From the NCBI GenBank assembly GCA_910577515.1, contig CAJTLW010000003.1, positions 62,001-126,000 of the forward strand: DNA of 64,000 nt. The letters run 5' to 3'. A program made the translations under genes and the position numbers. Each line of letters opens with the position of its first letter. Position 1 is the stretch's first letter. This DNA is from an uncultured Vampirovibrio sp. GTDB lineage: Bacteria; Cyanobacteriota; Vampirovibrionia; Gastranaerophilales; Gastranaerophilaceae. This document shows positions 16,581 to 25,351 of the stretch, one piece after another. The notes beneath the pieces were generated by a model. That model was not told the origin of the DNA and ran no database searches. It saw only the letters and a list, made by a program, of their open reading frames with translations.

Positions 16581-18227
16581 ATGGAAGTAAATTTTTATAA
16601 TCAAAACTTGTATTTTGGCGGATATAAAAGTTCAAAATATATGGAAAAAAGCTATACTACAAATACGCTTTTATCTCCCGAAACAACACCTGATAATCTG
16701 CCTGATAATATCAACCTTGATGATAAGAATTCGATATATGGATATTCAAAAAACAGATTAAAAAATTTATACAATTATTTTGGGCTTTCAAAACCGGAAA
16801 CCAACAAACAAGCTAAAGATTTTTTGGAAGGATGCCTTGCCACTACGCTTCAAAGAGTATCTGGAAGCGGGGTTGATGCAAGTAATCTTGATATGCTTTT
16901 AAGATTGATTGAAGATAAAAAACTTTCTTTGAGGCTTATTTTGCAAATTAACAAAGATTTCCATGTTGCACAAAATGTATCTGATGATTTGGATAAGCTT
17001 TATGTGGCATATATAGAAAATAAAAATGTGCAGGATGTTTTTGTGCCGGAGTTTAATGATAATGAGAGCGCTGCTTGCGAAATTGGAACAGGGGATGTTT
17101 GCATCATTGAAGGTGATAAAAATATATCAATAAAAATGCCTGATGGAACTTTAAAAAAACTTTTTATTACCCCTGAAACCTATCTTGAATTGTTTCCACC
17201 GGTTGAAAGATTTATTATAAATCAGGATAAGGGCGGGGATTGTTATTTGTTAAGTGCTTTAGACAGTATTAACCAAAATCCGGCTTCAAGATATAAAATT
17301 CTTGAAATGTTCAGACAAAATCCTGATGATACGGTAGATGTTGTATTCGGCGGGTTTAAATATGAAGGCAAAGATGGTGCGATTGTTCAAAAAGAACCTT
17401 CGAATATAATTTTAGAAGATATTGCCGCAAAAATTCCGGGTTTCAGAAAAGACAGGACTGTATCAAGCACTACAGAAGGAATTAGGGCAATTGAAGTTTT
17501 GAATGAATATGAAAGACGAAAATTTCATTTAGAATGCACTGAAACAATGTATGAAGACTTTAAGCAAAACGGTCTTAATGCTAAAATTTGCTCTGTAAGG
17601 CAGTATAGCGAAGATGAAATCAAACATTTTATGTCATACATTGATAAAAACGGCCTTGATTCTATGTTTTGCCTGCAAGATTATTCAGCACATAAAAAAT
17701 TTACGCTTCAAAGAAATGAAATTGAACAAAAATTATCAAGTTTAAAACAAAACGAAGATGAAATATCAGAATATAAGGTTTTAATTCTTGAAAGATGGCT
17801 TGATTCGTTAGATAGAACAGGTGCGCCCTGCTACGATATTTTTGGTGAAACTTTGCCAAAAGAATTTATTTTTGAATTTTTTAAAGATATAGATAATTCG
17901 GATTTATGCTGCAATAATGCAGGGAAGGGCTATCAGATATTTGAAAAATTTGGTTTTGATATTGTAAAAAAAGATACATATATATTCAATGCCAAAGAAG
18001 AATTATTCTCCAAAAATCCTAAGGAATATGTTTTTACATGTAGAAAAAATTTGCAGCCGGATGATGATATATTTTTGGCAAACCATGGTTATTCGCTATG
18101 CCCTGTTGATATTGAAGGGGAAAGAAAGTTTTCTATAAAAAATCCGCATAATTCAATGGATGAAATAGTTTTAACCTATGAGGAGCTTCTAAAACATTTT
18201 AATAGAATAACGGCTGCAAAAATATAA
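16581..18227 (+). CDS. Calpain-like (family C2) cysteine protease with orphan N-terminus
   Basis: 548 aa. The motif NQDKGGDCYLLSAL gives Gln215 and Cys221, the six-residue oxyanion Gln-to-nucleophile Cys spacing of calpains (QGxLGDCW). Near the C-terminus NHGYSLCPVD supplies His502 and FSIKNPH supplies Asn521, matching the calpain GHAYSV and RNPWG motifs, so a full Cys-His-Asn triad is visible. The N-terminus (NFYNQNLYFGGYKSS) has the short signature shared by other orphan genes here, then a 150-residue helical region. No Ca-binding PEF domain. Calpain-like proteases are uncommon in bacteria. No signal peptide is evident. Confidence 0.75.
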   Translation: MEVNFYNQNLYFGGYKSSKYMEKSYTTNTLLSPETTPDNLPDNINLDDKNSIYGYSKNRLKNLYNYFGLSKPETNKQAKDFLEGCLATTLQRVSGSGVDASNLDMLLRLIEDKKLSLRLILQINKDFHVAQNVSDDLDKLYVAYIENKNVQDVFVPEFNDNESAACEIGTGDVCIIEGDKNISIKMPDGTLKKLFITPETYLELFPPVERFIINQDKGGDCYLLSALDSINQNPASRYKILEMFRQNPDDTVDVVFGGFKYEGKDGAIVQKEPSNIILEDIAAKIPGFRKDRTVSSTTEGIRAIEVLNEYERRKFHLECTETMYEDFKQNGLNAKICSVRQYSEDEIKHFMSYIDKNGLDSMFCLQDYSAHKKFTLQRNEIEQKLSSLKQNEDEISEYKVLILERWLDSLDRTGAPCYDIFGETLPKEFIFEFFKDIDNSDLCCNNAGKGYQIFEKFGFDIVKKDTYIFNAKEELFSKNPKEYVFTCRKNLQPDDDIFLANHGYSLCPVDIEGERKFSIKNPHNSMDEIVLTYEELLKHFNRITAAKI

Positions 18228-18257
18228 AAATAAATTTTTTAGCGTTAAAATATTTTT

Positions 18258-19388
18258 ATGAAAAAAATAATTGCATTTTTAATACTGTTTTTTATAACAG
18301 CTGTAAATATGCCCTTGAGGGCTTTTGCAGATGCTCAGTTGCCTTATTCTAAAACAGAAAGCGGCATTGTTCAAAAAGTGGAATACGATTATGCGGAAAA
18401 AACGGAAAACCCTGAAAGTATTTCAAAACAAATTGTAACCGTAAAAATTACATCCGGGAAATTTAAAGGCAAAGAAAAAATAACTGATAATATGCTAACG
18501 GGAAACCCTGCCTATGAAGTGTTTTTGAAGGAAAAAGACAAAGTATCTCTTGTTGTGGAATCTGATAAATTAAACCCTGAAAATATTGATGAGGTTGATG
18601 TTTATGTGTCTGATATCAAAAGGGTAAATGCTATTTATCTTTATACGTTTATTTTTGTTGCGTTTTTAATTGGTATCGGGCGAATGAAAGGGTTTTACAG
18701 CCTTTTATCTATCATAATTACTATCGTGCTTGTGTTTTTTATATTTGTCCCGCTTGTATTGTTTAATATATCCCCGATTCTTGCAGCGCTTATCATTTCA
18801 ATTATTTCAACCGTTGCAACGATGTATCTTGTTGCAGGGTTTAATTCAAAAACAAATGCTGCAATCACAGGAACGGTTTTAACATTAATTTTTGCTTCAA
18901 TTCTGGCGCTTCTTGCAATTAAAATCGCTCATCTTTCAGGTTTTATGGGAGAAGAGAGTCTCTTTTTATATATGCAGCGCCCTGATTTAAGCCAAACCGG
19001 CATTTTAGCTGCATCTATGATAATTGCAGCTCTTGGCGCCTTAATGGATGTTGCAATTTCAATTTCAAGCACAATTAATGAAATTCATATAACAGACCCA
19101 AAACTTAGTGTTTATGAGCTTTTTAAATCTGGCATGAATGTCGGACGCGATATTATAGGAACGATGTCAAACACTTTAATCCTCGTATATCTTGGAAGCG
19201 CGATGCCACTTGTTCTTTTAGGCTCTAATATTGATATAGTAAAGTTTTTTAACCTTAATCAGGTTGCAGGTGAAATTTTATCCGCCTTCACAGGAAGCAT
19301 CTCTCTTCTTGCCTGTGTGCCTTTAACTGCCATTATGAGTGCTTGGCTCATTAAACATACCCAAAAATTAAAAGAAAAAGAAGAATAA
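18258..19388 (+). CDS. YibE/F-like integral membrane protein
   Basis: 376 aa. Signal-like helix (residues 1-25), an extracytoplasmic beta domain to about residue 130, then seven to eight hydrophobic helices. The ALGALMDVAISISSTINEI and SGMNVGRDIIGTMSNTLIL segments are hallmarks of the YibE/F family. Function in bacteria is not firmly known. Its start is 30 bases after the calpain-like gene, so it may share that transcript. Confidence 0.85.
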   Translation: MKKIIAFLILFFITAVNMPLRAFADAQLPYSKTESGIVQKVEYDYAEKTENPESISKQIVTVKITSGKFKGKEKITDNMLTGNPAYEVFLKEKDKVSLVVESDKLNPENIDEVDVYVSDIKRVNAIYLYTFIFVAFLIGIGRMKGFYSLLSIIITIVLVFFIFVPLVLFNISPILAALIISIISTVATMYLVAGFNSKTNAAITGTVLTLIFASILALLAIKIAHLSGFMGEESLFLYMQRPDLSQTGILAASMIIAALGALMDVAISISSTINEIHITDPKLSVYELFKSGMNVGRDIIGTMSNTLILVYLGSAMPLVLLGSNIDIVKFFNLNQVAGEILSAFTGSISLLACVPLTAIMSAWLIKHTQKLKEKEE

Positions 19389-19429
19389 CGGGTTTGATTA
19401 AGTGTCAAAAATACTATCAATAAAGGGGT

Positions 19430-19460
19430 TGCGGACTTTTTGTTTTTATGTTACAATAGT
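19430..19460 (+). promoter_or_regulatory. Probable promoter of the NAGPA-like gene
   Basis: TTGCGG near 19430, 17-base spacer, then TACAAT near 19453, with the coding start at 19508. Confidence 0.5.
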
Positions 19461-19507
19461 AGTAGAGAAGTTTCTGCACTGAATTAAAGCAATACTGGAG
19501 AAGAAAA

Positions 19508-20896
19508 ATGCGCCCCTTAAAAGAAATCTTCATAAGCCCCCATCCTGAGGGCGGTATTGTAGCCTTGCGTTTAAAAATTGCGCCAAGGCTTTGGGGCAGA
19601 CCTATTTCTCTACCCAATTTAAAAGATGTTGTATCTTTATTATGCACAGTAATCGGAATTACCTTTATATCGGGCGTATGCTATTTGACACTATGTCAGG
19701 CGCGCCCGATTTTTGCGTATGAAGGAAATAATGATATTCTAGCTCAAACTACTCCAAATGCGGCAGCTCGTTTATCTTTTAAAGCAAAACCCCAAACCCT
19801 TACAAAAGAACAAATTGAAGAAAATGAATATTACAGGTGGAAAACCCATACAGATTTTAAATATAAAGGAAAACTCGTATCTTATCCGACTCGCGGCATA
19901 ATTCATGTAAAAATGACAAAATGGGTAAATAACCGCCCTGTTAAAATAAATATTGTGGAAATTAACCAAAAGGCAAATTCAAGCCTCACGGTTAAACCTA
20001 AAACGGCCGCCCCTGTATATTTAAACAGTAAAGCAAGCATCAGAAACATAGCAAATGTTGAAAATTCAATAATTGCAATAAACGGCGGATATTTTAAACC
20101 CCAAACAGGCGTTCCTTTGGGAACTCTTGTTATTGATAAAAATGTTTTAACAGGCCCAATCTATAATAGAGTTGCCCTTGGCATAAACCCTGATAACACA
20201 TTTTCTATGGATAAAAGCACAATTGATATCACGATTAAAGGCAAAAAAACTACGGTTAAAGCGGATAACATAAACCAGCCGAGAATGCTTTCAACCTATA
20301 CCATTGTTTATACTGATAAATGGGGTAAATTTACGCCCCCTGCGCCAAAATATGGTATGTCGGTTTCTATTAAAGACGGTGAAATTATTAATTTTAACTA
20401 CGGTTCAATTGAAATTCCAAATGGCGGCTTTGCAATAGTTGGCCCGAAACAAAATATAGAACAGCTTTTAGGTGAAAAAAATATTAAAATGGATATAAAA
20501 TTCCCTGATGCCTTTAAAGATAGCGAACACATTATAGGCGGCGGACCTTACCTTGTAAAAAACGGGGAGATGTATGTTGATATTGCAGAACAAAAATTCG
20601 GTGCAATAAACGGTAAAAACCCGAGAAGTGCCATAGGGTATACCCAAAACAACGAACTTATAATAGTGACCGTAGATGGCAGAGAAGAAGCCTCAGTCGG
20701 GATGACGCTTTGGGAAATTTCAAGGCTTATGAAAGATTTAGGCTGTGTATACGCTATGAATCTTGATGGCGGCGGCTCAAGCGTGATTTATGTTAAAGGC
20801 AAAATTGAAAACAGCCCCGCATACAAAGAAGGCATCGCAATTTCAAATGCGATTGTCGTGAATGAAAATCAAAACGTTGAAGTTGCCTCAAACTGA
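19508..20896 (+). CDS. Membrane-anchored phosphodiester glycosidase (NAGPA domain)
   Basis: 462 aa. A basic N-terminus and a hydrophobic anchor at about residues 38-63 suggest export. The phosphodiester glycosidase domain is clear: INGGYFKPQTGVPLGTLVIDK, GGGPYLVKNGE, PRSAIGYTQNNELIIVTVDGR and the terminal AMNLDGGGSSVIY. Family members remove GlcNAc from phosphodiesters or act on exopolysaccharide. Probably periplasmic or surface-located; substrate unknown. Confidence 0.85.
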   Translation: MRPLKEIFISPHPEGGIVALRLKIAPRLWGRPISLPNLKDVVSLLCTVIGITFISGVCYLTLCQARPIFAYEGNNDILAQTTPNAAARLSFKAKPQTLTKEQIEENEYYRWKTHTDFKYKGKLVSYPTRGIIHVKMTKWVNNRPVKINIVEINQKANSSLTVKPKTAAPVYLNSKASIRNIANVENSIIAINGGYFKPQTGVPLGTLVIDKNVLTGPIYNRVALGINPDNTFSMDKSTIDITIKGKKTTVKADNINQPRMLSTYTIVYTDKWGKFTPPAPKYGMSVSIKDGEIINFNYGSIEIPNGGFAIVGPKQNIEQLLGEKNIKMDIKFPDAFKDSEHIIGGGPYLVKNGEMYVDIAEQKFGAINGKNPRSAIGYTQNNELIIVTVDGREEASVGMTLWEISRLMKDLGCVYAMNLDGGGSSVIYVKGKIENSPAYKEGIAISNAIVVNENQNVEVASN

Positions 20897-20901
20897 TGGT
20901 T

Positions 20902-21138
20902 TTAATCTTCCTCAACTTCAGGGATTTCAGTGAATGTGCTGAAAAATTCTGCCGGAGAAATTTTTAAAGAAGCACAAATACCTGCTATGGTGCTGATTTT
21001 AATATCATATTTCCCTTTAAGAGCGTATGTTACGCAGCTTTTGGATAATCCTCCCTGCCAGGCCAGTTTTTCAACAGTTAAACGTTCTTTTTGTTTTAAT
21101 TCAGAAATTCTTTTTGCAACAAGTTCATTTATGTTCAT
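20902..21138 (-). CDS. XRE-family regulator (78 aa)
   Basis: The HTH domain is MNINELVAKRISELKQKERLTVEKLAWQGGLSKSCVTYALKG..., with the recognition helix in GLSKSCVTYAL and SLKISPAEFF closing the fold. I use the ATG at 21138; the longer open frame upstream has no homology-like content and would run through the divergent promoter at 21163-21191. The tail is acidic (TEIPEVEED). It faces away from the sRNA-like unit at 21198, which it may regulate. Confidence 0.75.
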   Translation of the reverse strand: MNINELVAKRISELKQKERLTVEKLAWQGGLSKSCVTYALKGKYDIKISTIAGICASLKISPAEFFSTFTEIPEVEED

Positions 21139-21162
21139 TTTTTTAATACCAAAATATTGATA

Positions 21163-21191
21163 TTGACATATTAGTATTAATTTGTTATATT
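21163..21191 (+). promoter_or_regulatory. Near-consensus promoter for an sRNA-like unit
   Basis: Perfect TTGACA (21163-21168), 17-base spacer, TATATT (21186-21191). The surrounding AATATTGATATTGACATATT forms an imperfect palindrome that could be the operator of the divergent XRE gene. Confidence 0.75.
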
Positions 21192-21197
21192 TTAATT

Positions 21198-21333
21198 CGA
21201 CAGGTAGGTATCTACACGTTGATATAAAATTTTCACAACATATAATCAAACTTAAACCATTCAAAGAATCAGAGATGGAAAAATTGTTTAATTCAGCGCG
21301 CCTTTTGAAAACAAAAGGCGTTTTCATTTTTTT
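21198..21333 (+). ncRNA. Candidate small RNA with own promoter and terminator
   Basis: A transcript from the promoter at 21163-21191 would run about 135 nt to a textbook terminator at 21299-21333 (CGCCTTTTG, AAAA loop, CAAAAGGCG, T-rich tail). A small GTAG/CTAC hairpin lies near the 5' end. The only in-frame ATG (21274) would give a 23-codon peptide reading through the terminator, so a non-coding RNA fits better. Confidence 0.55.
21299..21333 (+). terminator. Intrinsic terminator of the sRNA-like unit
   Basis: Nine-base-pair perfect stem with AAAA loop followed by TTTTCATTTTTTT. It separates the sRNA-like unit from pilT. Confidence 0.8.
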
Positions 21334-21432
21334 GCATTATTTATAGGATTTTCTTTAATAAGGTATTTACTTTTTTAAAGTCAAAATGTAATATTATTAG
21401 TATATTATCTTATTTTGGAGCAATTATATCTT

Positions 21433-22536
21433 ATGTTAATTGAAGAAATTTTAGAGCTTACGGTACAGAAAAATGCATCCGACTTGCACATTTCTGCCGA
21501 TTTGCCTCCCGTTATCCGTATTGACGGTGAACTAATAAGAACGAGCTTACCTGTTTTAACAAGTGATGACATTGAAACGCTTGTATTTCCTATTTTAACC
21601 AATGAACAAAGACGTACACTGGAGCAAAACTGGGAATTAGACTTTGGTTACGGGCTTCACGGTGTTGGCCGTTTCAGGGTAAACGTTTATAAAGACAAAG
21701 GAAGCTATGCTGCAGCGTTCAGAACAATCAATTCTGAACCTCCGTCATTTGATGAACTTGGCTTATCCGATGTTGTAAAAAAAGTTGCAAATAAACCACG
21801 TGGTTTAATCCTTGTAACAGGGCCTACAGGTTCAGGTAAATCAACTACTCTGGCTGCTATGATTGATTACATTAATTCTTCAAGAACAGAACACATTCTA
21901 ACAATTGAAGACCCGATAGAATTTATCCACCCTTCTAAAAAATCAATTGTTCACCAAAGAGAATTGGGGCAGGATACGCGTTCAACCGCAAATGCACTAA
22001 AATCAGCTCTTCGTGAAGACCCCGATATTATTCTAATCGGTGAGATGAGAGACCTTGAAACGATGTCTTTGGCTTTGACTGCAGCAGAAACAGGCCACTT
22101 GGTTTTAGGAACATTGCACACCTCATCTGCTTCTCAAACAATTGACCGTATCATTGACGTTTTCCCGCAAGGGCAGCAGCAGCAAATTAGGCTTCAATTG
22201 TCAACAAGCTTGATTGCAGTATTCTCTCAAACTTTGCTTCCAAAGCTTTCTGAAGACGGCTTTACTAAAAAAGGCCGTGTAATGGCACAGGAAATTATGA
22301 TTGTAAACAATGCGATTGCAAACTTAATTCGTGAACAGAAAACCGCACAAATTTATTCTGCTATTCAAACCGGTGCGGGAGCTGGAATGCAAACCCTTGA
22401 TATGGCTCTTCGTGATTTATTCAAGATGAATTTGATTGATCAGCAAGATGCTATATCAAAATCACAACACCCTGAAGAATTAAAGAGAATGCTCGGTATC
22501 CAAACAGGGGCAGCATCCAGAACATTTGGTATGTAA
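21433..22536 (+). CDS. pilT: Type IV pilus retraction ATPase PilT
   Basis: 367 aa. Hexameric ATPase that depolymerises type IV pili for twitching motility. Shows the PAS-like N-terminal domain (KNASDLHISADLPPVIRIDGEL), Walker A GPTGSGKST, Asp box LTIEDPIEF, Walker B DPDIILIGEMRDLETM and His box GHLVLGTLHTSSASQTIDRIID. I chose the ATG at 21433 with GGAG upstream; an in-frame TTG at 21415 is less likely. Here pilT is alone, with its own terminator; a pilin-like gene lies at 59324. Confidence 0.93.
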   Translation: MLIEEILELTVQKNASDLHISADLPPVIRIDGELIRTSLPVLTSDDIETLVFPILTNEQRRTLEQNWELDFGYGLHGVGRFRVNVYKDKGSYAAAFRTINSEPPSFDELGLSDVVKKVANKPRGLILVTGPTGSGKSTTLAAMIDYINSSRTEHILTIEDPIEFIHPSKKSIVHQRELGQDTRSTANALKSALREDPDIILIGEMRDLETMSLALTAAETGHLVLGTLHTSSASQTIDRIIDVFPQGQQQQIRLQLSTSLIAVFSQTLLPKLSEDGFTKKGRVMAQEIMIVNNAIANLIREQKTAQIYSAIQTGAGAGMQTLDMALRDLFKMNLIDQQDAISKSQHPEELKRMLGIQTGAASRTFGM

Positions 22537-22556
22537 TTTTAAGAAATGTAAATAAA

Positions 22557-22586
22557 ACCCTCTGTTATTACAGCAGAGGGTTTTTT
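22557..22586 (+). terminator. Intrinsic terminator of pilT
   Basis: ACCCTCTG/CAGAGGGT stem with 9-nt loop and TTTTTT. Confidence 0.85.
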
Positions 22587-22595
22587 AGTTGGTCT

Positions 22596-22640
22596 GGTCA
22601 TTGCGAGGGAGCCTTCGGGTGACCGCGGCAATCCATCCTT
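22596..22640. repeat. REP-like short palindromic element (copy A)
   Basis: GTCATTGCGAGGGAGCC... ending GCGGCAATCC, an imperfect palindrome of about 40 bases just past the pilT terminator. It matches the ends of the element at 28724-28816 (TCATTGCGAG and GGCAATCC). Short intergenic elements with these ends occur in many bacterial genomes. Confidence 0.7.
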
Positions 22641-22681
22641 AAATTTTTTATTTTTTCCGCTAATGACATGGTTTTTAGCCC

Positions 22682-22709
22682 TTTACAAATATTTTGTTCT
22701 TGTTACAAT
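22682..22709 (+). promoter_or_regulatory. Promoter of the rpmG-secE-nusG-ribosomal operon
   Basis: TTTACA (22682-22687), 16-base spacer, TACAAT (22704-22709), about 100 bases before rpmG. Confidence 0.65.
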
Positions 22710-22808
22710 TAAGATATTAAAATAAATATATTGCAGAAATGTCCAAAAGAAGGGCATTTTTTAATAGGTAGTATATTTCCCGAAAACACAACAAAGGAGA
22801 CAATTCAA

Positions 22809-22976
22809 ATGGGAATTAAAGGCAAAAACGATAAAATGGTTGTACTTGCATGTGAAGATTGCAAGGAAAGAAACTATACAACTACAAAAAACAAAAAAAC
22901 CAATAAAGAAAGAATGGAACTTAAAAAGTTCTGCTCAAGATGCAATAAACACACTGTTCATAAAGAAACTAAGTAG
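22809..22976 (+). CDS. rpmG: Ribosomal protein bL33
   Basis: 55 aa with paired CxxC motifs (CEDC and CSRC), so the zinc-binding form of bL33. AAAGGAG ribosome-binding site just upstream of the ATG at 22809; a longer frame from 22731 is not supported. First gene of the conserved rpmG-tRNA(Trp)-secE-nusG-rplK-rplA order. Confidence 0.95.
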   Translation: MGIKGKNDKMVVLACEDCKERNYTTTKNKKTNKERMELKKFCSRCNKHTVHKETK

Positions 22977-23037
22977 CATTTTATATCGCCTAAGCCAACT
23001 CTTGGGCGATGTCAGCACATTTAAAATTGCACAATAT

Positions 23038-23110
23038 GCGTCCTTAGTTCAGTTGGTAGAACGTCGGTCTCCAAAACCGGATGTCGAGGGTTCGAGTCCT
23101 TCAGGGCGCG
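23038..23110 (+). tRNA. tRNA-Trp (anticodon CCA)
   Basis: 73 nt. Acceptor arms GCGTCCT/AGGGCGC with one G-U pair, D-arm AGTTCAGTTGGTAGAAC, anticodon loop TCTCCAAAA with CCA, T-loop GGTTCGAGTCC. CCA end not encoded. It lies between rpmG and secE, a common location. Confidence 0.95.
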
Positions 23111-23145
23111 AATTGTGTAAAATATCTCTTAAAAAAGGAAAACAA

Positions 23146-23379
23146 ATGGCAAATCCTAATACAAAAATAAAAAAAGAAGATAAATTAACCCTCACAGACG
23201 GTCTTAAAAACTATTTTAAAGGTGTTAAGGCTGAATGGGGCAAAGTGACATGGCCTGAAAAACACCAGATAATTGTTGAAACAGGCATTGTTCTTTTTGT
23301 TGTAATTGCTTTTACGGTGGCTGTCTATTTAATGGACATCATCTTTAAAGGGCTTTTAGGGTTGATTCCTCTAAGGTAA
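23146..23379 (+). CDS. secE: Preprotein translocase subunit SecE
   Basis: 77 aa, short single-helix form. FKGVKAEWGKVTWPEKHQI is the conserved amphipathic helix and WP signature, followed by one membrane helix. The start ATG at 23146 follows AAAAAAGGAA. Confidence 0.95.
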   Translation: MANPNTKIKKEDKLTLTDGLKNYFKGVKAEWGKVTWPEKHQIIVETGIVLFVVIAFTVAVYLMDIIFKGLLGLIPLR

Positions 23380-23397
23380 TTTAAAAGGATTGAATAG

Positions 23398-24030
23398 ATG
23401 AAAGATAACGAAATGTTTGATGAAAAAGATAATTTAACCCCTGAAATTGAAGATGTTGAAATCAATACTAAAGAAGAAAAACCCGATTTCAAAGCTAATA
23501 AAGAGCCTAAAAAAAGATGGTATGTAGTACATACTTATTCAGGACACGAAAACAAGGTTAAGGTTAACCTTGAAAAACGTGTTGAGTATATGAATATGGG
23601 TGAAAAAATCTTTAGAATCGAAGTTCCGCAAAAAACTATCACCCAGGTTAAAGGCGGTAAAAAATCTGAAAGGGAAGAAAAAATATTCCCCGGATATGTT
23701 TTGGTTGAGATGATTATGGATGATGACAGCTGGTATGTTGTTCGCCATACAGCAGGCGTTACAAAATTTGTAGGCTCATCTAAAAAACCAATCCCTGCCA
23801 AAGATTCTGAGATTAAAAAGATTATCCACAGAGGTCAAGCTTCTGCCCCTAAAATTGAGCTTGATGTTAAAGTGGGTGATAAAGTTAGAATTATTTCAGG
23901 GCCTTTTGCAGAATTTATTGGCGATATCACAGAAGTTTATCCTGATAAATCAAAATTAAGGGCTATGGTTTCAATCTTTGGACGTGAAACCCCTGTAGAA
24001 CTTGAATATAAACAAATACAGAAGGTATAA
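23398..24030 (+). CDS. nusG: Transcription elongation/antitermination factor NusG
   Basis: 210 aa with an acidic N-terminal extension of about 38 residues, then the NGN domain (KKRWYVVHTYSGHENKVKVNLEKRV...FPGYVLVEM...YVVRHTAGVTKFVG) and a C-terminal KOW domain (VGDKVRIISGPFAEFIGDITEV). Binds RNA polymerase and couples it to ribosomes or Rho. Confidence 0.97.
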   Translation: MKDNEMFDEKDNLTPEIEDVEINTKEEKPDFKANKEPKKRWYVVHTYSGHENKVKVNLEKRVEYMNMGEKIFRIEVPQKTITQVKGGKKSEREEKIFPGYVLVEMIMDDDSWYVVRHTAGVTKFVGSSKKPIPAKDSEIKKIIHRGQASAPKIELDVKVGDKVRIISGPFAEFIGDITEVYPDKSKLRAMVSIFGRETPVELEYKQIQKV

Positions 24031-24037
24031 AACAAAT

Positions 24038-24096
24038 GTGGGAGGGCGCTTAAGGCTTTTTAAGGTTTAAACCGCGCCTGTCAGACCACGAAAGGA
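24038..24096 (+). promoter_or_regulatory. Structured leader of rplK
   Basis: GTGGGAGGGCGC... pairs with ...GCGCC...CCAC (24038-24041 with 24086-24089 and GGCGC with GCGCC), ending just before the AAAGGAG ribosome-binding site. The GGGAGG and ACCACGAAAGGAG blocks recur in the rplK-rplA gap, suggesting the same ribosomal protein reads both. Confidence 0.6.
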
Positions 24097-24106
24097 GAAA
24101 AATAAA

Positions 24107-24541
24107 ATGGCACCAAACAACAAGAAAGTAACCGGTAAAATTAAGCTTCAAATTGAAGCTGGAAAAGCTAATCCGTCGCCTCCGGTTGGTCCTGCTTTAG
24201 GGCAAAAAGGCGTAAATATTATGGATTTTTGTAAACAGTTCAATGAAAGAACACAATCTCAAGCAGGGTATATCATTCCTGTAGTTATTGATGTTTACGA
24301 AGACAGAAGTTTTACATTCGTTACTAAATCACCACCGGCTGCAGTTTTAATTAAAAAAGCGCTAAATCTTCCAAAAGGTTCAGCTGCTCCGAATAAAACA
24401 AAAGTTGCCCAAATCACCAAAGCGCAATTAGAAGAAATTGCAAAAACAAAAATGGAAGATTTGAACGCTACTTCAATGGAAGCTGCCGTTGAAATGATTA
24501 AAGGTACAGCAAGAGCAATGGGCGTTACTGTTGCTGAATAG
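24107..24541 (+). CDS. rplK: Ribosomal protein uL11
   Basis: 144 aa; KIKLQIEAGKANPSPPVGPALGQKGVNIMDFCKQFN and the proline-rich C-terminal 23S-binding domain are typical. Part of the GTPase-associated centre of the large subunit. Confidence 0.97.
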   Translation: MAPNNKKVTGKIKLQIEAGKANPSPPVGPALGQKGVNIMDFCKQFNERTQSQAGYIIPVVIDVYEDRSFTFVTKSPPAAVLIKKALNLPKGSAAPNKTKVAQITKAQLEEIAKTKMEDLNATSMEAAVEMIKGTARAMGVTVAE

Positions 24542-24545
24542 ATAA

Positions 24546-24619
24546 GGATGGGAGGCAGATGCCCTGATGTCTGATTGGCAAAACGGGCAAACAAGCTGCC
24601 GTTACTACCACGAAAGGAG
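24546..24619 (+). promoter_or_regulatory. Structured leader of rplA, probable ribosomal-protein site
   Basis: GGATGGGAGGCAG pairs through GGCAG/CTGCC with an inner GCCC/GGGC stem, followed by ACCACGAAAGGAG. It repeats the sequence blocks of the rplK leader. In other bacteria L1 binds its own mRNA in this position. Confidence 0.6.
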
Positions 24620-24625
24620 AATTAA

Positions 24626-25351
24626 ATGTCAAAATTAACCAAAAAACAAACTAAAATAAAAGAAATGCTTGAAGGTTTTGAACAGCCTGCAACTGCAGCA
24701 AGCGCTATCGAAATGCTTCAAAAAATATCAGCTGAGACAGCTAAATTTGATGAAACCGTTGAATGCCACATGAGATTAGGTATCGATGTTAAGCATGCAG
24801 ACCAGCAAATAAGATCAACCACTGTTCTTCCGGCAGGTCTTGGTAAAACTGTAAGAGTTTGCGTTATAGCAAAAGCCGATAAAGCAGCAGCTGCAAAAGA
24901 AGCAGGAGCTGATGAAGCAGGAGCTGAAGATATTATTGAAAAAATCGCAAAAGGCTGGTTTGAATTTGATACCTTGATTGCAACTCCTGATATGATGGCA
25001 CCTTTAGGTAAATTAGGTAGAGTATTAGGGCCAAAAGGTTTAATGCCAAACCCAAAAACAGGTACAGTTACAGTAGATGTAGCAAAAGCTGTTAAAGATG
25101 CTAAAGCAGGTAAAGTGGAATTCAGAGCAGACAAACAAGGTATGATTCACGTTCCTATCGGCAAAATTAAATTTTCTAAAGAAGATTTAATTAAAAACTT
25201 TTCAACTCTTGCTGATGCAGTTATTAAAGCAAAACCATCTGCAGCTAAAGGAACATACATTAAATCAGCTTACCTTACAACTACAATGGGTCCTGGAATT
25301 AAGCTTGATTCTAAAAACCTTGCAAGTGAAATTAAGGAATATGTCGGATAG
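24626..25351 (+). CDS. rplA: Ribosomal protein uL1
   Basis: 241 aa with the DKxxAAxxAGAD region, LGRVLGPKGLMPNPKTGTV and KVEFRADKQGMIHVPIGK motifs. Forms the L1 stalk and represses its own mRNA in other species. Unusually, rplJ-rplL do not follow; a GtrA-family gene overlaps its stop. Confidence 0.97.
   Translation: MSKLTKKQTKIKEMLEGFEQPATAASAIEMLQKISAETAKFDETVECHMRLGIDVKHADQQIRSTTVLPAGLGKTVRVCVIAKADKAAAAKEAGADEAGAEDIIEKIAKGWFEFDTLIATPDMMAPLGKLGRVLGPKGLMPNPKTGTVTVDVAKAVKDAKAGKVEFRADKQGMIHVPIGKIKFSKEDLIKNFSTLADAVIKAKPSAAKGTYIKSAYLTTTMGPGIKLDSKNLASEIKEYVG

Noticed and set aside
20902..21327. Longer 141-aa start for the XRE gene
   Set aside because: The extra 63 residues cross a near-consensus divergent promoter and resemble no regulator.
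24718..25134. Long minus-strand frame within rplA
   Set aside because: Shadow of the biased codons of rplA.
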